This document shows positions 20,725 through 31,803 of a stretch of 64,000 bases of DNA, in pieces. Origin of the DNA: Stomoxys calcitrans (lineage: Eukaryota > Arthropoda > Insecta > Diptera > Muscidae); the NCBI RefSeq assembly GCF_963082655.1, contig NC_081552.1:73412707-73476706 (forward strand). The letters are read 5' to 3'. Every line of letters begins with the position of its first letter. Position 1 is the first letter of the stretch. The notes below the pieces were generated by a model. That model did not search any database. It was not told the DNA's origin and was given only the letters and a program-made list of their open reading frames with translations. A program made the position numbers and the translations under genes.

Positions 20725-22540
20725 CCAGAGAAAAAATTTAATATGCTCTTAGGGATGCAGCTGATGCTCCAACCTGGCCGGTAGTCAAACCTAACCGTTT
20801 ATACCAACAGCGAGAGCCGTTGCCGTTGTTCTAATGTTCGAATTCACTGGTACAACTCCAAAAAGATGCGCAGAGACAAAACAAAACACCCATCCAATGG
20901 AAAGAGACAATATGTGGAACTTGGTTCGTATCATACTCATTTGATAAATGGGTTTTTGTTCGCAATAACTTCGATATGATCGACTAATGTGCGGCCTTTG
21001 AAGCCTTCACACTACCGATGTAGCCAGGGGGCACGCCCCCCAGATTGTCCTGAAAATCATTGAAAAATTATGTTCGCTCCAACAGGCAGAAAATACTACA
21101 ATTTTTGCGGCAGTTGCAAAGAAGCTCCGGTCTCCTGAGCAGCAAACGCTCCAAAAAAAGAGTTTCCTGCTTTCATGTAGTCAGGGAAGACCTAGTCAGT
21201 CCCATGCAATAGAAACTATAACCAGCATTCTGCTGAGAGATGAATTCGGAACTAGGAAAAAGGCAGATCATGCAGCTTAGGAGTCTTCAGGGACGACTTT
21301 GGCCTCCGCAAGGATGCCACATACATCTCAGATGAGAAACAAGTTCGCTGATAAAGGCAAGAAGGCCGCCCTCTTAAGCCAAAGTAGATAGTAAGCACAG
21401 CAGAATCGAGATGACATTCTCGATGTTAACAATGCAACTGTTAAAATTTCACCAGATCATTAGTCCAAAGGGCAGGACCTGGTTAACGGGTAAATTTAAG
21501 GAGATGCTGAACCCTGGATATCTACGCTTCGCAACAGCAGGATACAAGATATAATCCCACTCCCTGGAAGGGGACAAAACCCGACTTAGTGAGGAGAGTT
21601 CGCATGGGGCAGGAAATTCGCTACGGAACGCATACTGGATCTTACATAAACGGATCGTGAGAAGACGCGGCTATAACTGGGAAGAAATAAGAAGGATATC
21701 AATATGGCGTTCGGTATTATACCAGAAACATAGGACTTGAAGCACACTTATGCAGAATAGGTGCGGCAAGTGAACCTAACCTAGTTCAATTAAACCAAGG
21801 CTTAGCTGTAAACAAAGTTGAAACATTCCAAGGCAAGAAGAAATGAACTTTCCTTGTGGATCGTCTTGAACAAGTCTCCAGTACAAATAAGGAAATACGA
21901 GGAAGATGGTCGCTGGTAAAGGTAGGGAGCCCTCTTCTTAAGGTAAATTAGACAGGAGGGACGAGCCAACATATGCAGTTATCGATATCAACAGCGCATC
22001 CGGTAAAATCCCACCAGATCAAAAGTTCAAAGTGGTGGATTGTATTAACTAGAATAGTTTTAAAAAGACTATGAAACCTGCAAATGGACCTCCCAGGCCA
22101 ATATGGAGAGGTTTGCAACAACAGGATGAACTTATACCCCGAAGAAGTTCGTTAAAGGTATGCCCGATTCCTGGGAAAGGAAAAAGATTGACTAACATAG
22201 GAAAAAGGGAGTCTTCCGTCTCACAAATATAGCTAACTTCATTTAAGGATGGGACAGGAAATTCGCTACGGAACACAGTTCTAGGTAAGCTGGAACAATG
22301 CTTGGTCATGAAGAAAATGGTCGTACTTCAAACTAAGAGTAGGAACTCTGCTTAGAGTGAGATTTTACCTTATCTTCGTGACAAGTTTACCTAGAAACAA
22401 AAACATGGCATTCTTCGAGTCTGAGGCAGAAGACCCACCACCACTTATTTAGGAGGGATACAGATCTCCTTTCACATGCTTGCCCCGAATATGTGGGCTG
22501 ATTTGGATTCTGAAGGTCCCATTTGACAAGTGCGCCTACG
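20725..22540 (+). pseudogene. Degenerate retrotransposon-like segment with internal duplication
   Basis: Two related copies lie in tandem. One runs about 21345-21620 (DILDVNNATVKISPDH, then GGAAATTCGCTACGGAAC at 21612). The other runs about 21905-22290 (YAVIDINSASGKIPPDQKFK, then GGAAATTCGCTACGGAAC at 22258). The V-I-D-x-N-x-x-x-G-K-I-x-P-D pattern recalls the DUF4780 domain found in some insect transposon proteins; this is a weak, by-eye match. Between them, about 21720-21775 reads IGLEAHLCRIGAASEP, resembling the C-terminal tail of I/R1/LOA-type non-LTR elements and the tail at 51.4 kb. Many stops and frameshifts. Confidence 0.4.
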
Positions 22541-22544
22541 GGTC

Positions 22545-22690
22545 ATAACACTACTTGCAAAATTTCTGCCAAATCGGATAAGAAATGAGGGGTCCAAGAA
22601 GTGCAATGTGGAAATTATTTCATATTGGAGCTAAATTATGTTATTGATCGATTTGAACAATACTTGCTATGGATGTTCGAATTCATAACA
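22545..22690 (-). mobile_element. INE-1-like Helitron core fragment
   Basis: One monomer (GCAAAATTTCTGCCAAATCG, TTGATCGATTTGAACAATAC, CATAACAAAACCTG) without termini, abutting the HelD 3' end at 22693. Confidence 0.65.
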
Positions 22691-22692
22691 AA

Positions 22693-23634
22693 ACCTGTAA
22701 GGAAAGGCAAATGTCGGGCGGTGCCGATTGTATAATATCCTACACCTACCCTTTAAGTACAAAGTGAGAGCTAATTCTGAACCAATTTTGATGGACCTTG
22801 GCAGATGTTTTCAGATGGGTTATAAAAGAATCCTTATCAAATTTCGAGCAAATATGTTCCAACTGTGAAAACTAAGGTTAACAAATGACAACATTATTGT
22901 AAAATTATCCCAAATATCACGAACATATATATGGGAGCTATATCTAAATCTGAACCGATTTCGACCAAACTTCTTAGATGTTGAGGAAAACGTTGTGCAA
23001 AACTTTTGCACGATTGATGATTGGCAAGATGCGCTTGCAGTGGCTCAAGTGAAAATCGGCAGAAATACATATATGGCAGCTATATCTAAATCTAAATCGA
23101 TTTCCATGAAAATTACTAGCAACACTAAGTGTCATAAGAAAATCTTTCCTGACAAATTTCGAGAGAATCGACATTTCCCAAAATCGGAAGACCATATATA
23201 TGAGAGCAATATCTAAATCTGAGCAGAGTTCGACCGAACTTCTAAGATATTGTGATAGTCTTCGAGGAAGGCGTTTTGGGTTTGGGAAGATTGATCGATA
23301 AATGCGCTTGCATTGGCTCTAGGAGTGAATATCGGCAGATATACATACCTATTTAAATATATATACATACATATATATATATATAATATGTATGAAATTC
23401 ACTAGTAATGTTGAGAGTACAGAGAAAAACCTTCCTGCCCAATTCCGATAGAATCGGGTAACAAAAGACCACATTTTTGCAATATTAGTCCAAATCGGAC
23501 GAACATTTATATGGGAGCTGTATCCAAATATGAAACGATTTTTTCCGATTTCAATAGTCTTCGTCTTTACACAGAACAACTGTATGTGCCAAATTCGAAA
23601 ACAATCGGATGAAAATTGCGATCTGTAGTTTGTT
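22693..23634 (-). mobile_element. INE-1-like Helitron, HelD, 3' end and core
   Basis: 3' end at left: CTGTAAGGAAAGGCAAATGT, CGGGCGGTGCCGA hairpin, TATCCTACACCTACCC. About three half-units follow (GAAAATCGGCAGAAATACAT, TTTCGAGAGAATCG). A short (TA)n-like stretch is at 23355-23390. The 5' end is lost, probably at the SINE1 junction near 23635. Confidence 0.8.
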
Positions 23635-23636
23635 CA

Positions 23637-23862
23637 GGGGCGGTTACCCCCTTCTAATGCTGACGGCATTTTTGAGGTACCATGCTATTCATAGAAGTCA
23701 TGTCAAAATTTCTCCCCAAAGCGGTGCCGCACTGCGGCACGCCGTTCGGTTTGGGCTATAAATCATTGAACAAAAACTTGAATCGGAGAGCACTCCTTGA
23801 TATGTGAGAAGTTTGCCTCTGTCGCTTAATGGAATGTTCATAGGCAAATTTACATTTGCATT
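23637..23862 (+). mobile_element. SINE1, 5'-truncated, diverged
   Basis: Lacks the tRNA-like head; begins in CCCCTTCTAATGCTGACGGC. Retains GTGCCGCACTGCGGCACGCC, TGATATGTGAGAAGTTTGCC and GGAATGTTCATAGGCAAA. Confidence 0.8.
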
Positions 23863-23869
23863 GCTTTAT

Positions 23870-24028
23870 TCGTTGAGAAGATGGTGTGATTTCAACATAC
23901 GGAAAAACATGGCTGGATTGACTAAATGCAGTGATGATAAACAATATTTACATTTTATAGGGAAAGAAGAAAAATATTATCACACGTTACAAACGAAATG
24001 ACGAAATCAGTATTCCTTCACCCAATGG
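23870..24028 (-). mobile_element. Decayed Helitron 5' end (HelC-like)
   Basis: TGATTTCAACATACGGAAAAACATGGCTGG, interrupted here, followed by TTTACATTTTATAGGG and GTTACAAACGAAATGACGAA / ATCAGTATTCC. The order matches the 5' block of HelC (array, ATGGCTAGAT, TA run, CTTTATGGGG, GTTACAAACGGAATGAC) after heavy decay. Confidence 0.45.
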
Positions 24029-24140
24029 AGTAGTTTGGTTCAAATAGGGAAATAAGTCGCTATGCTTGTGATACCTATAATCATTGTCTAACTCAAAGTG
24101 TCAGACATGTGGTGAAAATTTTGTTTCAGCTATGGTTGTT

Positions 24141-24455
24141 GGAGGCCACCGTAGCGCAGAGGTTAGCATGTCCGCCTATGAAGCTGAACGATTGGGTTCG
24201 AATCCTGGCGAGACCATCAGAAGAAAATTTCAGCGATGGTTTCCCCTCCTAATGCTGGCAACATTTGTGAGGTACTATGCCATGTAAAACTTCTCTCCAA
24301 AGAGGTGTCTCACTGCGGCACGCCGTTCGGACTCGGCTATAAAAAGAAGGTCCATTATCATTGAGCTTAAACTTGAATCTGACTGCACTCATTGATATGT
24401 GAGAAGTTTGCCATTGTTCCTTAATGAAAAGTTCATGGGCAAAATTTGCAATTTG
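24141..24455 (+). mobile_element. SINE1, full length, 11-bp target duplication
   Basis: A box GTAGCGCAGAGGTTAGCATG at about 24152, B box GGTTCGAATCC at about 24196, complete body, ending GGGCAAAATTTGCAATTTG. Target duplication TATGGTTGTTG at 24131-24141 and 24456-24466, identical. Among the youngest-looking SINE1 copies here. Confidence 0.92.
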
Positions 24456-24579
24456 TATGGTTGTTGTTGTAACCATATATTGCGTGGTAGCCTTGGTTGT
24501 GAGTACGTATTTTTAATAATTGGCATTTTAAGCGACGGGCGTGGCTCAATTTTGCTCAAATATTTCCTCCTTCATACTT

Positions 24580-25114
24580 GAAGGTCGGTTGGGATTGTAA
24601 GTGGGTCATAACGGTTCATGTTTTGACATTACTGCCATACAAACCGATCTCGGATCTTGACTTCTTGAACCTCTGGAGGGCGCAATTATCATCGGTTTAT
24701 AGCCAGATATAGCTTCCAAATAAACTGATCTTCCGATGGGTCCTCTTGAGCCCCTATAGGGCCCAGTTCTTGTCGGAGTTGGCTGATATTTTGACAACGA
24801 CTTCTTCTATGATCTGCAACATATGTGTCCAATGTGGCCTGAATCGGTCCATATCTTGATATAGCTCTCATATAAACTGATCTCTCGATTTAACTCATTG
24901 AGCACACATGGTCGCAATTCTAATCCGATTTGGCTGAAATTTTGCAAAATGACTATAACTATGGTCTTCAATATCCAAACTATGTATGGCCCGAATCTAT
25001 CATAACCTGATATTTCTCCGATAGCGTAGCAATCATTACCGGACAAAGAACATGACAAAATGCAATCCATGGTGGAGGGTATTTAAGATTCGGCCCGGCC
25101 TAACTTAGCAGACC
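24580..25114 (+). mobile_element. INE-1-like Helitron, HelA 3' part
   Basis: Begins GGTCGGTTGGGATTGTAAGT, the segment that normally follows (GTCY)n, then about three diverged core units, CCATGGTGGAGGGTATTTAA, hairpin TTCGGCCCGGCC with a broken second arm (TAA for GAA) and CCTTTTTA. It runs straight into the HelB 5' end. Confidence 0.85.
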
Positions 25115-25116
25115 TT

Positions 25117-26548
25117 TTTATACCCACCACCGAAGGATAGGGGTATATTCATTTTGTCATTCCGTTTGCAACACATCGAAATATCCATTTCCGACCCTAT
25201 AAAGTATATATATTCTTGATCAGCGTAAAAATCTAAGACGATCTAGACATGTCCGTCCGTCTGTCCGTCTGTCTGTTGAAATCACGCTACAGTCTTCAAA
25301 AATAGAGATATTAAGCTGAAAGTTTGCACAGATTCTTTTTTTGTCCATAAGCAGGTTAAATTCGAAGATGGGCTATATCGGACTATATCTTGATATAGCC
25401 CCCATACAGATCGATCCGCCGACTTAGGGTCTTAGGCCCATAAAAGCCAAATTTATTGTCCGATTTTGCTGCAATTTTAGGCAGTGAGTTGTGTTAGGCC
25501 CTTCGACATCCTTCGTTAATTTGGCTGAGATCGGTTCAGATTTGGATATAGCTGCCATATAGACCGATATCTAGGTGTTAGGTTTTGGGGCCATAAAAGA
25601 CGCATTTATTGTCCGATGTCGCTGAAATTTGAGACAGTGAGTTAAGTTAGGCTCTTCGACGTCCTTTTTCAATTTTGCTCAGATCGGTTCAGATTTGGAT
25701 ATAGCTGCCATATAGACCGATCCTCCGATTTATGGTCTTATGGCTACAAAAGCCACATTTATTATCCGATTTTGCTGAAATTCGGGACAGTGAATTGTGT
25801 TAGGACCATCGACATCCTTCGCCAATTTGGCCCAGATCGGTCCAGATTTGGATATAGCTGCCATATAGACCGATATCTAGGTGTTAGGTTTTGGGGCCAT
25901 AAAAGACGCATTTATTGTCCGATGTCGCTGAAATTTGAGACAGTGAGTTTAGTTAGGCTCTTCGACGTCCTTTTTCAATTTTGCTCAGATCGGTTCAGAT
26001 TTGGATATAGCTGCCATATAGACCGATTTCTTGATTTAAGGTTTTGTGCCCATTAAATGCTCATTTATTGTCCGATGTCGCCGAAATTTGAGACAGTGAG
26101 TTAAATTAAGCCCCTTAACACACTTCTGCAATATCGCACAGATCGGTTCATATTTGGATATAGCTGCCATATAGACCGATATCTAGGTTTTAGGTTTTGG
26201 GGCCATAAAAGACGCATTTATTGTCCGATGTCGCTGAAATTTGAGACAGTGAGTTAAGTTAGGCTCTTCGACGTCCTTCTTCAATTTTGCTCAGATTGGT
26301 CCAGATTTGAATATAGTTGCCATATAGACCGATCTCTCAATTTAAGGTTTTGGGCCCATAAAAGAGGCATTTATTGTCCGTTTTCACTGAAATTTGACAC
26401 AGTGACATATGATAGGCTTTCGACATCCGTGTCGAATATGGTTCACATCGGTTTATTTTTAGATATAGTACTTATTAGTATTTGGCCCAAATTGGTCCAA
26501 TAACTGAATTTTGATGAAAGATGGTTTACATATATACCCGAGGTGGTT
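25117..26548 (+). mobile_element. INE-1-like Helitron, HelB, 5' end and core
   Basis: 5' end TATACCCACCACCGAAGGAT, GGGGTATATTCATTTTGTCA, GTATATATATTCTTGATCAG, then (GTCY)n at about 25252-25274. Core units are phased at exactly 153 bp: CAGATCGGTT-type steps at 25681, 25834, 25987, 26140 and 26293. Several monomers are nearly identical (GATATCTAGGTGTTAGGTTT twice), so local homogenisation is likely. It ends ACCCGAGGTGGTTTAATT without the 3' hairpin, which the copy at 42.2-43.9 kb retains. Confidence 0.9.
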
Positions 26549-28187
26549 TAATTTAAATGCTTTCATCTTAAACATCAGTACCAAACGGATATCTTGAATC
26601 GAAACCTTCCATATTGTATACTGGATTTAACATACATATGATCCTAATGACATCTGCCAACAATCTGCCATATTTAGTGTTTGGCCAAAATTATCTGATA
26701 GCAAGACTAATCATTTTGGGCATGTTGATAATGAGCATAAACGAGTTCTGTTCCAAACATGGTCTGTTAAGTTTCTGATAGAAGAAATAAAAAAAAAGAT
26801 CCCTGGAGGACATTAATGATTAAGTTTTTTTCTTTTACTTAAAATAAAAAGATTTCGCAGAAATCACATTCCTGGGAAGATCTATGCCAGTGCAACGACT
26901 CCTTTTTAACAAAATTTCTAGAAATTCCTATGTAGATTATTTGAATTCCCTGGAGTCTACTTTGACTAACTTAAGCATCAATCACGACGGTCTGTTCTTC
27001 TGTTATATGCATTTGGCTGCTAAATGCAGTATGGCTTTGGAAAGCTGATCAATAAAATGATTAAAGACTGAACTAGAGAGCCTTACGGGCATTTCATTCA
27101 GCTGGCCAAGCGGGCAACAGCCAAGGCCAAAAAGAACTTTGTTTGACGACAAGCTTGACATGTGACTTAAATTCTTTGCGGACAAGCCGTAAACTCTAGG
27201 AGAACGAATGAGCGACTGCACGAGTAAACGAAAGAACGAACAATAAATCATGGGATATGAATGACGTTGACTGCTGACTGATGTCCGTCTGTTCGCTTAT
27301 TTTTACTGTCTGTCTGTCTATGTGGTTCCCCGTCTTCAAAAGCGGCCATATAAAGTGGTGTAACAAATAGCTTTCAAATGGTTCCCTTGGGAAGTGCTGG
27401 CAAACGCACAACAAATGCCAGCCTTGTGTTTCCTAAGCCGCCAAAAAGGCAGAGTTTTAACAAAAAAATGGTCTTAAAGATAACCATTTACAAAAAAGAT
27501 TTTCTTTCATTTAGGGTAAGAAGAAAAAAAGACAAGAAAAGCAATGCCACTGACAAAGACTTAAAAACACGGTTGCATGTAGGGAGGAAAACCTTACAAG
27601 TCTATCATTGCTGCACAATGGGAATATAATAAATAAAATAGAATATTCATTTAAAAATGGCCAAAGCAGGATCTCTTTCTCTTAAATCGCACATTTGATC
27701 TTTTATTTAGCATGAAGCTTTTCAAGAGTTATTTTAAATTTGAATTTTTAAAAATGTCTTAAACTTTTATTCCAGTTAAAACTGTTTACAACTTCAATTT
27801 GTTTGTCATTACTTCAATTGTATCGCCTTGAGATTTAAATAAAATAAGTGATTGAATCACAATACGGAGTGGTTTGAAGCGTGTGGCTCCCAAAAAGAGA
27901 TTAAACGCATATAATTTAGCGTTCTAGCCAAAAATCACTATAGCCACACCTGGCTCGAAAAATCCCAGCCGTTTCGACCTATGGAGGCCAGCAATTTCCT
28001 ACCTGTCAGCTCGCTGTGTTCGAGGGGTATATAGTCTTTTAGCTCTTCTATATATTCTAAGCAGCGTTGCCACACAAAAAAAAATATTTCGACCAAAATT
28101 TTTCAAAAAACCTTCAAAATTCCCTCCCAGGCGACCAAAATTGTAAACTTTACCAAAATATACGCAATCTTCTCGTACTAGTTATTA
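26549..28187. other. Unassigned AT-rich DNA
   Basis: No repeat family or coding similarity recognised. A short GTCTGTCTGTCT run at about 27308 may be an isolated Helitron scrap. Confidence 0.45.
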
Positions 28188-28189
28188 TT

Positions 28190-29316
28190 TTTATACCCTC
28201 CACCATAAGATGGGGGGTATACTAATTTCGTCATTCTGTTTGTAACTACTCGAAATATTCGTCTGAGACCCCATAAAGTATATATATTCTGGATCGTCGT
28301 GACATTTTATGGCGATCTAGCCATGTCCGTCCGTCTGTCCGTCCGTCCGTCCGTCCGTCCGTCCGTCTGTCTGTCGAAAGCACGCTAACTTTCGAAGGAG
28401 TAAAGCTAGCCGCTTGAAATTTTGCACAAATACTTCTTATTAGTGTAGGTCGGTTGGTATTGTAAATGGGCCATATCGGTCCATGTTTTGATATAGCTGC
28501 CATATAAACCGATCTTGGGTCTTGACTTCTTGAGCCTCTAGCGTGCGCAGTTCTTATCCGATTGGAATGAAATTTTGCACGACGTGTTTTGTTATGATAC
28601 CCAACAACTGTGCCAAGTATGGTTCAAATCGGTCCATAACCTGATATAGCTACCATATAAACCGATCTTGGGTCTTGACTTCTTGACTCTCTAGAGGGCA
28701 CAATTCTTATCCGATTTGAATGAATTTTTGCACGAAGTATTTCGTTATGATATCCAACAACTGTGCCAAGTATGGTTCAAATCGGTTCATAACCTGATAT
28801 AGCTGTCATATAAACAGATCTGGGGATTTGATTTCTTGAGCTTCTGGAGGGCGCAATTCCTATCCGATTTGGCTGAAATTTTGAATGACGTATTTTATTT
28901 TTACTTTCAACAACTGTGTCAAATAAGGTTCAAATCGGTTGATAACCTGATATAGCTGCCATATAAACCGATCTTGGATCTCTAATGACCATCAACAAAC
29001 GTGTTTATTATGGTCTGAATCGGCCTATAGCCCGATACAGATCTCATATAAATCGTTCTCTCTATTTTACTTCGTGAGCCCCAATGGGCGCAATTCTTAT
29101 ACGAATTGGCTGAAATTTTACACAGGTCTCCAACATATAATTTAATTGTGGTCCGAACTGGACCATATCTTGATATCGTTTTAATAGCAGAGCAACTCTT
29201 TTCTTATATCCTTTTTTGCCTAAGAGATGCCGGGAAAAGAACTTGACAAGTGCGATCCATGGTGGAGGGTATATAAGATTCGGCCCGGCCGAACTTAGCA
29301 CGCTTTTACTTGTTTG
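28190..29316 (+). mobile_element. INE-1-like Helitron, HelA, full length
   Basis: 5' end TATACCCTCCACCATAAGAT, GGGGGTATACTAATTTCGTC, GTATATATATTCTGGATCGT, (GTCY)n at 28325-28374, then about four core units. The end is CCATGGTGGAGGGTATATAAG, hairpin TTCGGCCCGGCCGAA and TTTTACTTGTTT. One core unit lacks about 40 bp near 28980. Confidence 0.92.
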
Positions 29317-29685
29317 AAAATTAAGATTATTACTCAAAAATAACGCTAGGAAAATAAAATCGCATTAAGTTCATCGAACTGTGGATACCCACATTTTATC
29401 GAAGTTGTGTTAAAATTTGTGAACAAAAGAAGTTTTTTTTGGGATAGCCTAGTACTGACTTCGATTCTACGGAACATATAGCTAAGCATCATTTAACTTT
29501 TTGTGAAATCTCACAATGTCTTTAATTGTGTTGTTGTTATAATTTGTTAAGTTGTAATTAAACTCTTTTATTTGGCATGCAAAACGTTGTTTTGGTAGTA
29601 AACAGTTGTATGTTGACATCATTGTTACCATATGTCTGTCAACCAAAGTCGGAAATTTTTTCTGAAAACTTGCATATTTTTATTT
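29317..29685. other. Unassigned spacer
   Basis: AT-rich, nothing recognised. Confidence 0.45.
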
Positions 29686-29689
29686 GAGA

Positions 29690-29890
29690 AAGTTAAAAGA
29701 AAAACCTGAGCATTTCCGGCTCAATTTCGTTACGGCAGATGCAGCTGCCTCAACTCCTACAGAGCTCGGGTTAATGTCAACGTGTGGGATATGTGTCCCG
29801 ATTGTGACCTGGGACCACACGAAACCCGGCATTTGTCGTTTTTTTTTTCTCCGACCTCAGGCCGAAGTCGAGGTGGAAGTCAGGGCAAGC
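29690..29890 (+). pseudogene. Jockey-clade retrotransposon C-terminal tail remnant
   Basis: In one frame NSYRARVNVNVWDMCPDCDL, then GPHETRHLSFFFSPT. This is the conserved tail of Jockey ORF2, with the Cys pair (CPDC) and the PHExRHL His cluster intact; the final CP is lost to a T run. It is the best-preserved version of the tail in this window (compare 1.1-1.3 kb). No RT precedes it, consistent with 5' truncation or later loss. Confidence 0.75.
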
Positions 29891-29899
29891 ATGTTCAAC

Positions 29900-30245
29900 T
29901 GCTAAACGCCAACTCCGATTCTGCAGCTCTGAGACACACAGCCCTTCCTATGGTTCAAAGAAGCTCTTTGCATCTTCTAACCAGTCTCGACTTCACATAG
30001 TTCGTCGCTAAAAGCTTTAGCGACGACTATCTGTCCACATCTATCATGATATTCTGGTCCATCCGCCGTTCCCGCATTGACATATCTCCAATGCCTTCAG
30101 GACCACCGAAACGCTGTACACGTCCAAAAGCCTATATGATTCCTTGTTTAACGGAATACAGAAGATCTCGGGGAGGGCGAGGTACCTCCATCTCCGAGTT
30201 ATCCCGATGTCAACTAGAAGGGATTCTTGATCGACTTCTTGCCTA
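29900..30245 (-). pseudogene. Non-LTR retrotransposon RNase H remnant
   Basis: From about 30180 downward the minus strand reads IPLNKESYRLLDVYSVSVVL (the FRLPD..SVFQAE helix containing the catalytic Glu in intact relatives, lost here). After a frame change it reads NIMIDVDR, stop, SSLKLLATNYVKSRLVRRCK, corresponding to the I-x-DSQ-A-x-KAL-x-S-x-V region with the second catalytic Asp. A related RNase H lies at 33.9 kb, and the two share GCATCTTCTAACCAGTCTCG. The upper end abuts the HelA at 30322. Confidence 0.65.
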
Positions 30246-30321
30246 GATCGGCGATGGCCAATGGGTTTGGCATAAAACACGGAGAGGCAGTGCTGGTTTT
30301 GTTCAAAATAGCTGAGCATAA

Positions 30322-31291
30322 TTTGTATACCCTCCACCATAAGATGGGGGTATACTAATTTTGTCATTCTGTTTGTAACTACTCGAAATATTCGTAACTA
30401 CTCGAAATATTCGTAACTTACGTCGATCTAGCCATGTCCGTCCGTCCGTGTGTCTGTCGAAAGCACGCTAACTTTCGAAGGTGTAAAGCTAGCCGCTTGA
30501 AATTTTGCACAAATACTTAATATTAGTGTAGATCGGTTGATATTGTAAATGGGCCATATCGGTCCATGTTTTGGTATAGCAGCCATATAAACCGATCTTG
30601 GGTCTTGACTTCTTGAGCTTCTAGAGGGCGCAATTCTTATCCGATTGGAATGAAATATTGCACGACGTGTTTTGTTATGATATCCAACAACTGTGCCAAG
30701 TATGGTTCAAATCATATAATCATATAAACAGATCTGGGGACTTGACTTCTTGAGCTTCTAGAGGGCGCAATTCCTATCTGATTTGGCTGAGATTTTGCAA
30801 GACGTATTTAATTCTTATTTTCAACAACTGTGCCAAATAAGGTTCAAATTGGTCCATAACCTGATATAGCTGTCATATAAACAGATCTGGGGACTGAGCC
30901 TCTAGAGGTCGCAATTATTATCCGATTTGCCTGATATTTTGTTCGACGGATCCTCTCATGACCATCAACATACGTGTTTATTATGGTTTGAATCGGTCTA
31001 TAGCCCGATACAGCTCCCATATAAATCGATCTCTCTATTTTACTTCTTCAGCCCCGAAAGGGCGCAATTCTTATTCGAATTGACTGACATTTTACACAGG
31101 TCTCCAACATATAATTTAATTGTGGTCCAAACCGGACCATGCCTTGAAATCGCTCTAATAGCAGAGCAAATCTTTTCTTATATCCTTTTTTTCCTAAGAA
31201 GAGATGCCGGTAAAAGAACTCGACAAATGCGATCCATGGTGGAGGGTATATAAGATTCGGCACGGCCGAACTTAGAACGCTTTTACATGTT
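30322..31291 (+). mobile_element. INE-1-like Helitron, HelA, near full length
   Basis: 5' end TATACCCTCCACCATAAGAT and GGGGGTATACTAATTTTGTC. A direct repeat of TAACTACTCGAAATATTCG replaces the TA-run segment at 30378-30416. The (GTCY)n is short (30436-30459). About three core units, one shortened near 30715. The end is CCATGGTGGAGGGTATATAAG, hairpin TTCGGCACGGCCGAA with one arm mismatch, then TTTTACATGTTT. Confidence 0.9.
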
Positions 31292-31384
31292 TACTATAAC
31301 TGGAGAATGAACGTTGAAAAGAGAATTAAACGGAGGCTGAGTGCGCTCTAATCGTGGCACAACTCAAAAGCCAGGATTAGGAAA

Positions 31385-31803
31385 CTTGAACCAGGGGCGG
31401 TCCAGTGGATGCACACTTCTTTGGTTTGGCTTATCCTTATCTATGGGCCTTTGCCTTTGTACTTTTATGTAGAGGTCGTGGCGTTGAGGTCTGCCTTCTA
31501 ACTGAGGGAGTCGGGGACATTCGGCCATTCGTTTGTTCTGCGAAAGGCCCTGGAGTGAACCGATTACGTGGCTTTGGATCTTTCTTCGATGGCGACTTGG
31601 AATTTGTCTTCCCGGAGAAGGAACTTTGGGCTGGAGGTGTCTCGAGCTTCTCCGGTCCCTCAATTTGCATGGATGGGTCCAAGTTAAATGGGGGCACTGG
31701 AGCAGGGATTTTTGTTGAATTCTTAGAGTTTATGGAGTCCCATAGAATTTTGGAGGGGTGCAGTGTTTTTCATTATTCATGTTATCTCTACACAATAAAA
31801 TAA
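31385..31803 (+). pseudogene. Non-LTR retrotransposon RNase H remnant
   Basis: A 132-codon open frame (31405-31803). Its last third reads SICMDGSKLNGGTGAGIFVE, then FMESHRILEGCSVFHYS. This fits the RNase H start of I/R1/LOA-type non-LTR elements (YTDGSKL-x-G-x-VGAGVYSE, FRLPDHCSVFQAE). The Asp of MDGSK is kept; the Glu of FQAE is replaced. The upstream part, GDIRPFVCSAKGPGVNRLRG, sits where the RT-RNase H linker should be but has no clear match. The frame ends in unrelated AT-rich DNA, so only a short piece survives. Confidence 0.6.

Noticed and set aside
20990..21060. GC-rich GGGGGCACGCCCCCC string as a regulatory hairpin
   Set aside because: Single short palindrome within decayed transposon-like sequence; no context supports a function.
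31364..31697. Minus-strand Arg/Pro-rich open frames
   Set aside because: They are antisense to the RNase H remnant, which has recognisable motifs on the plus strand.
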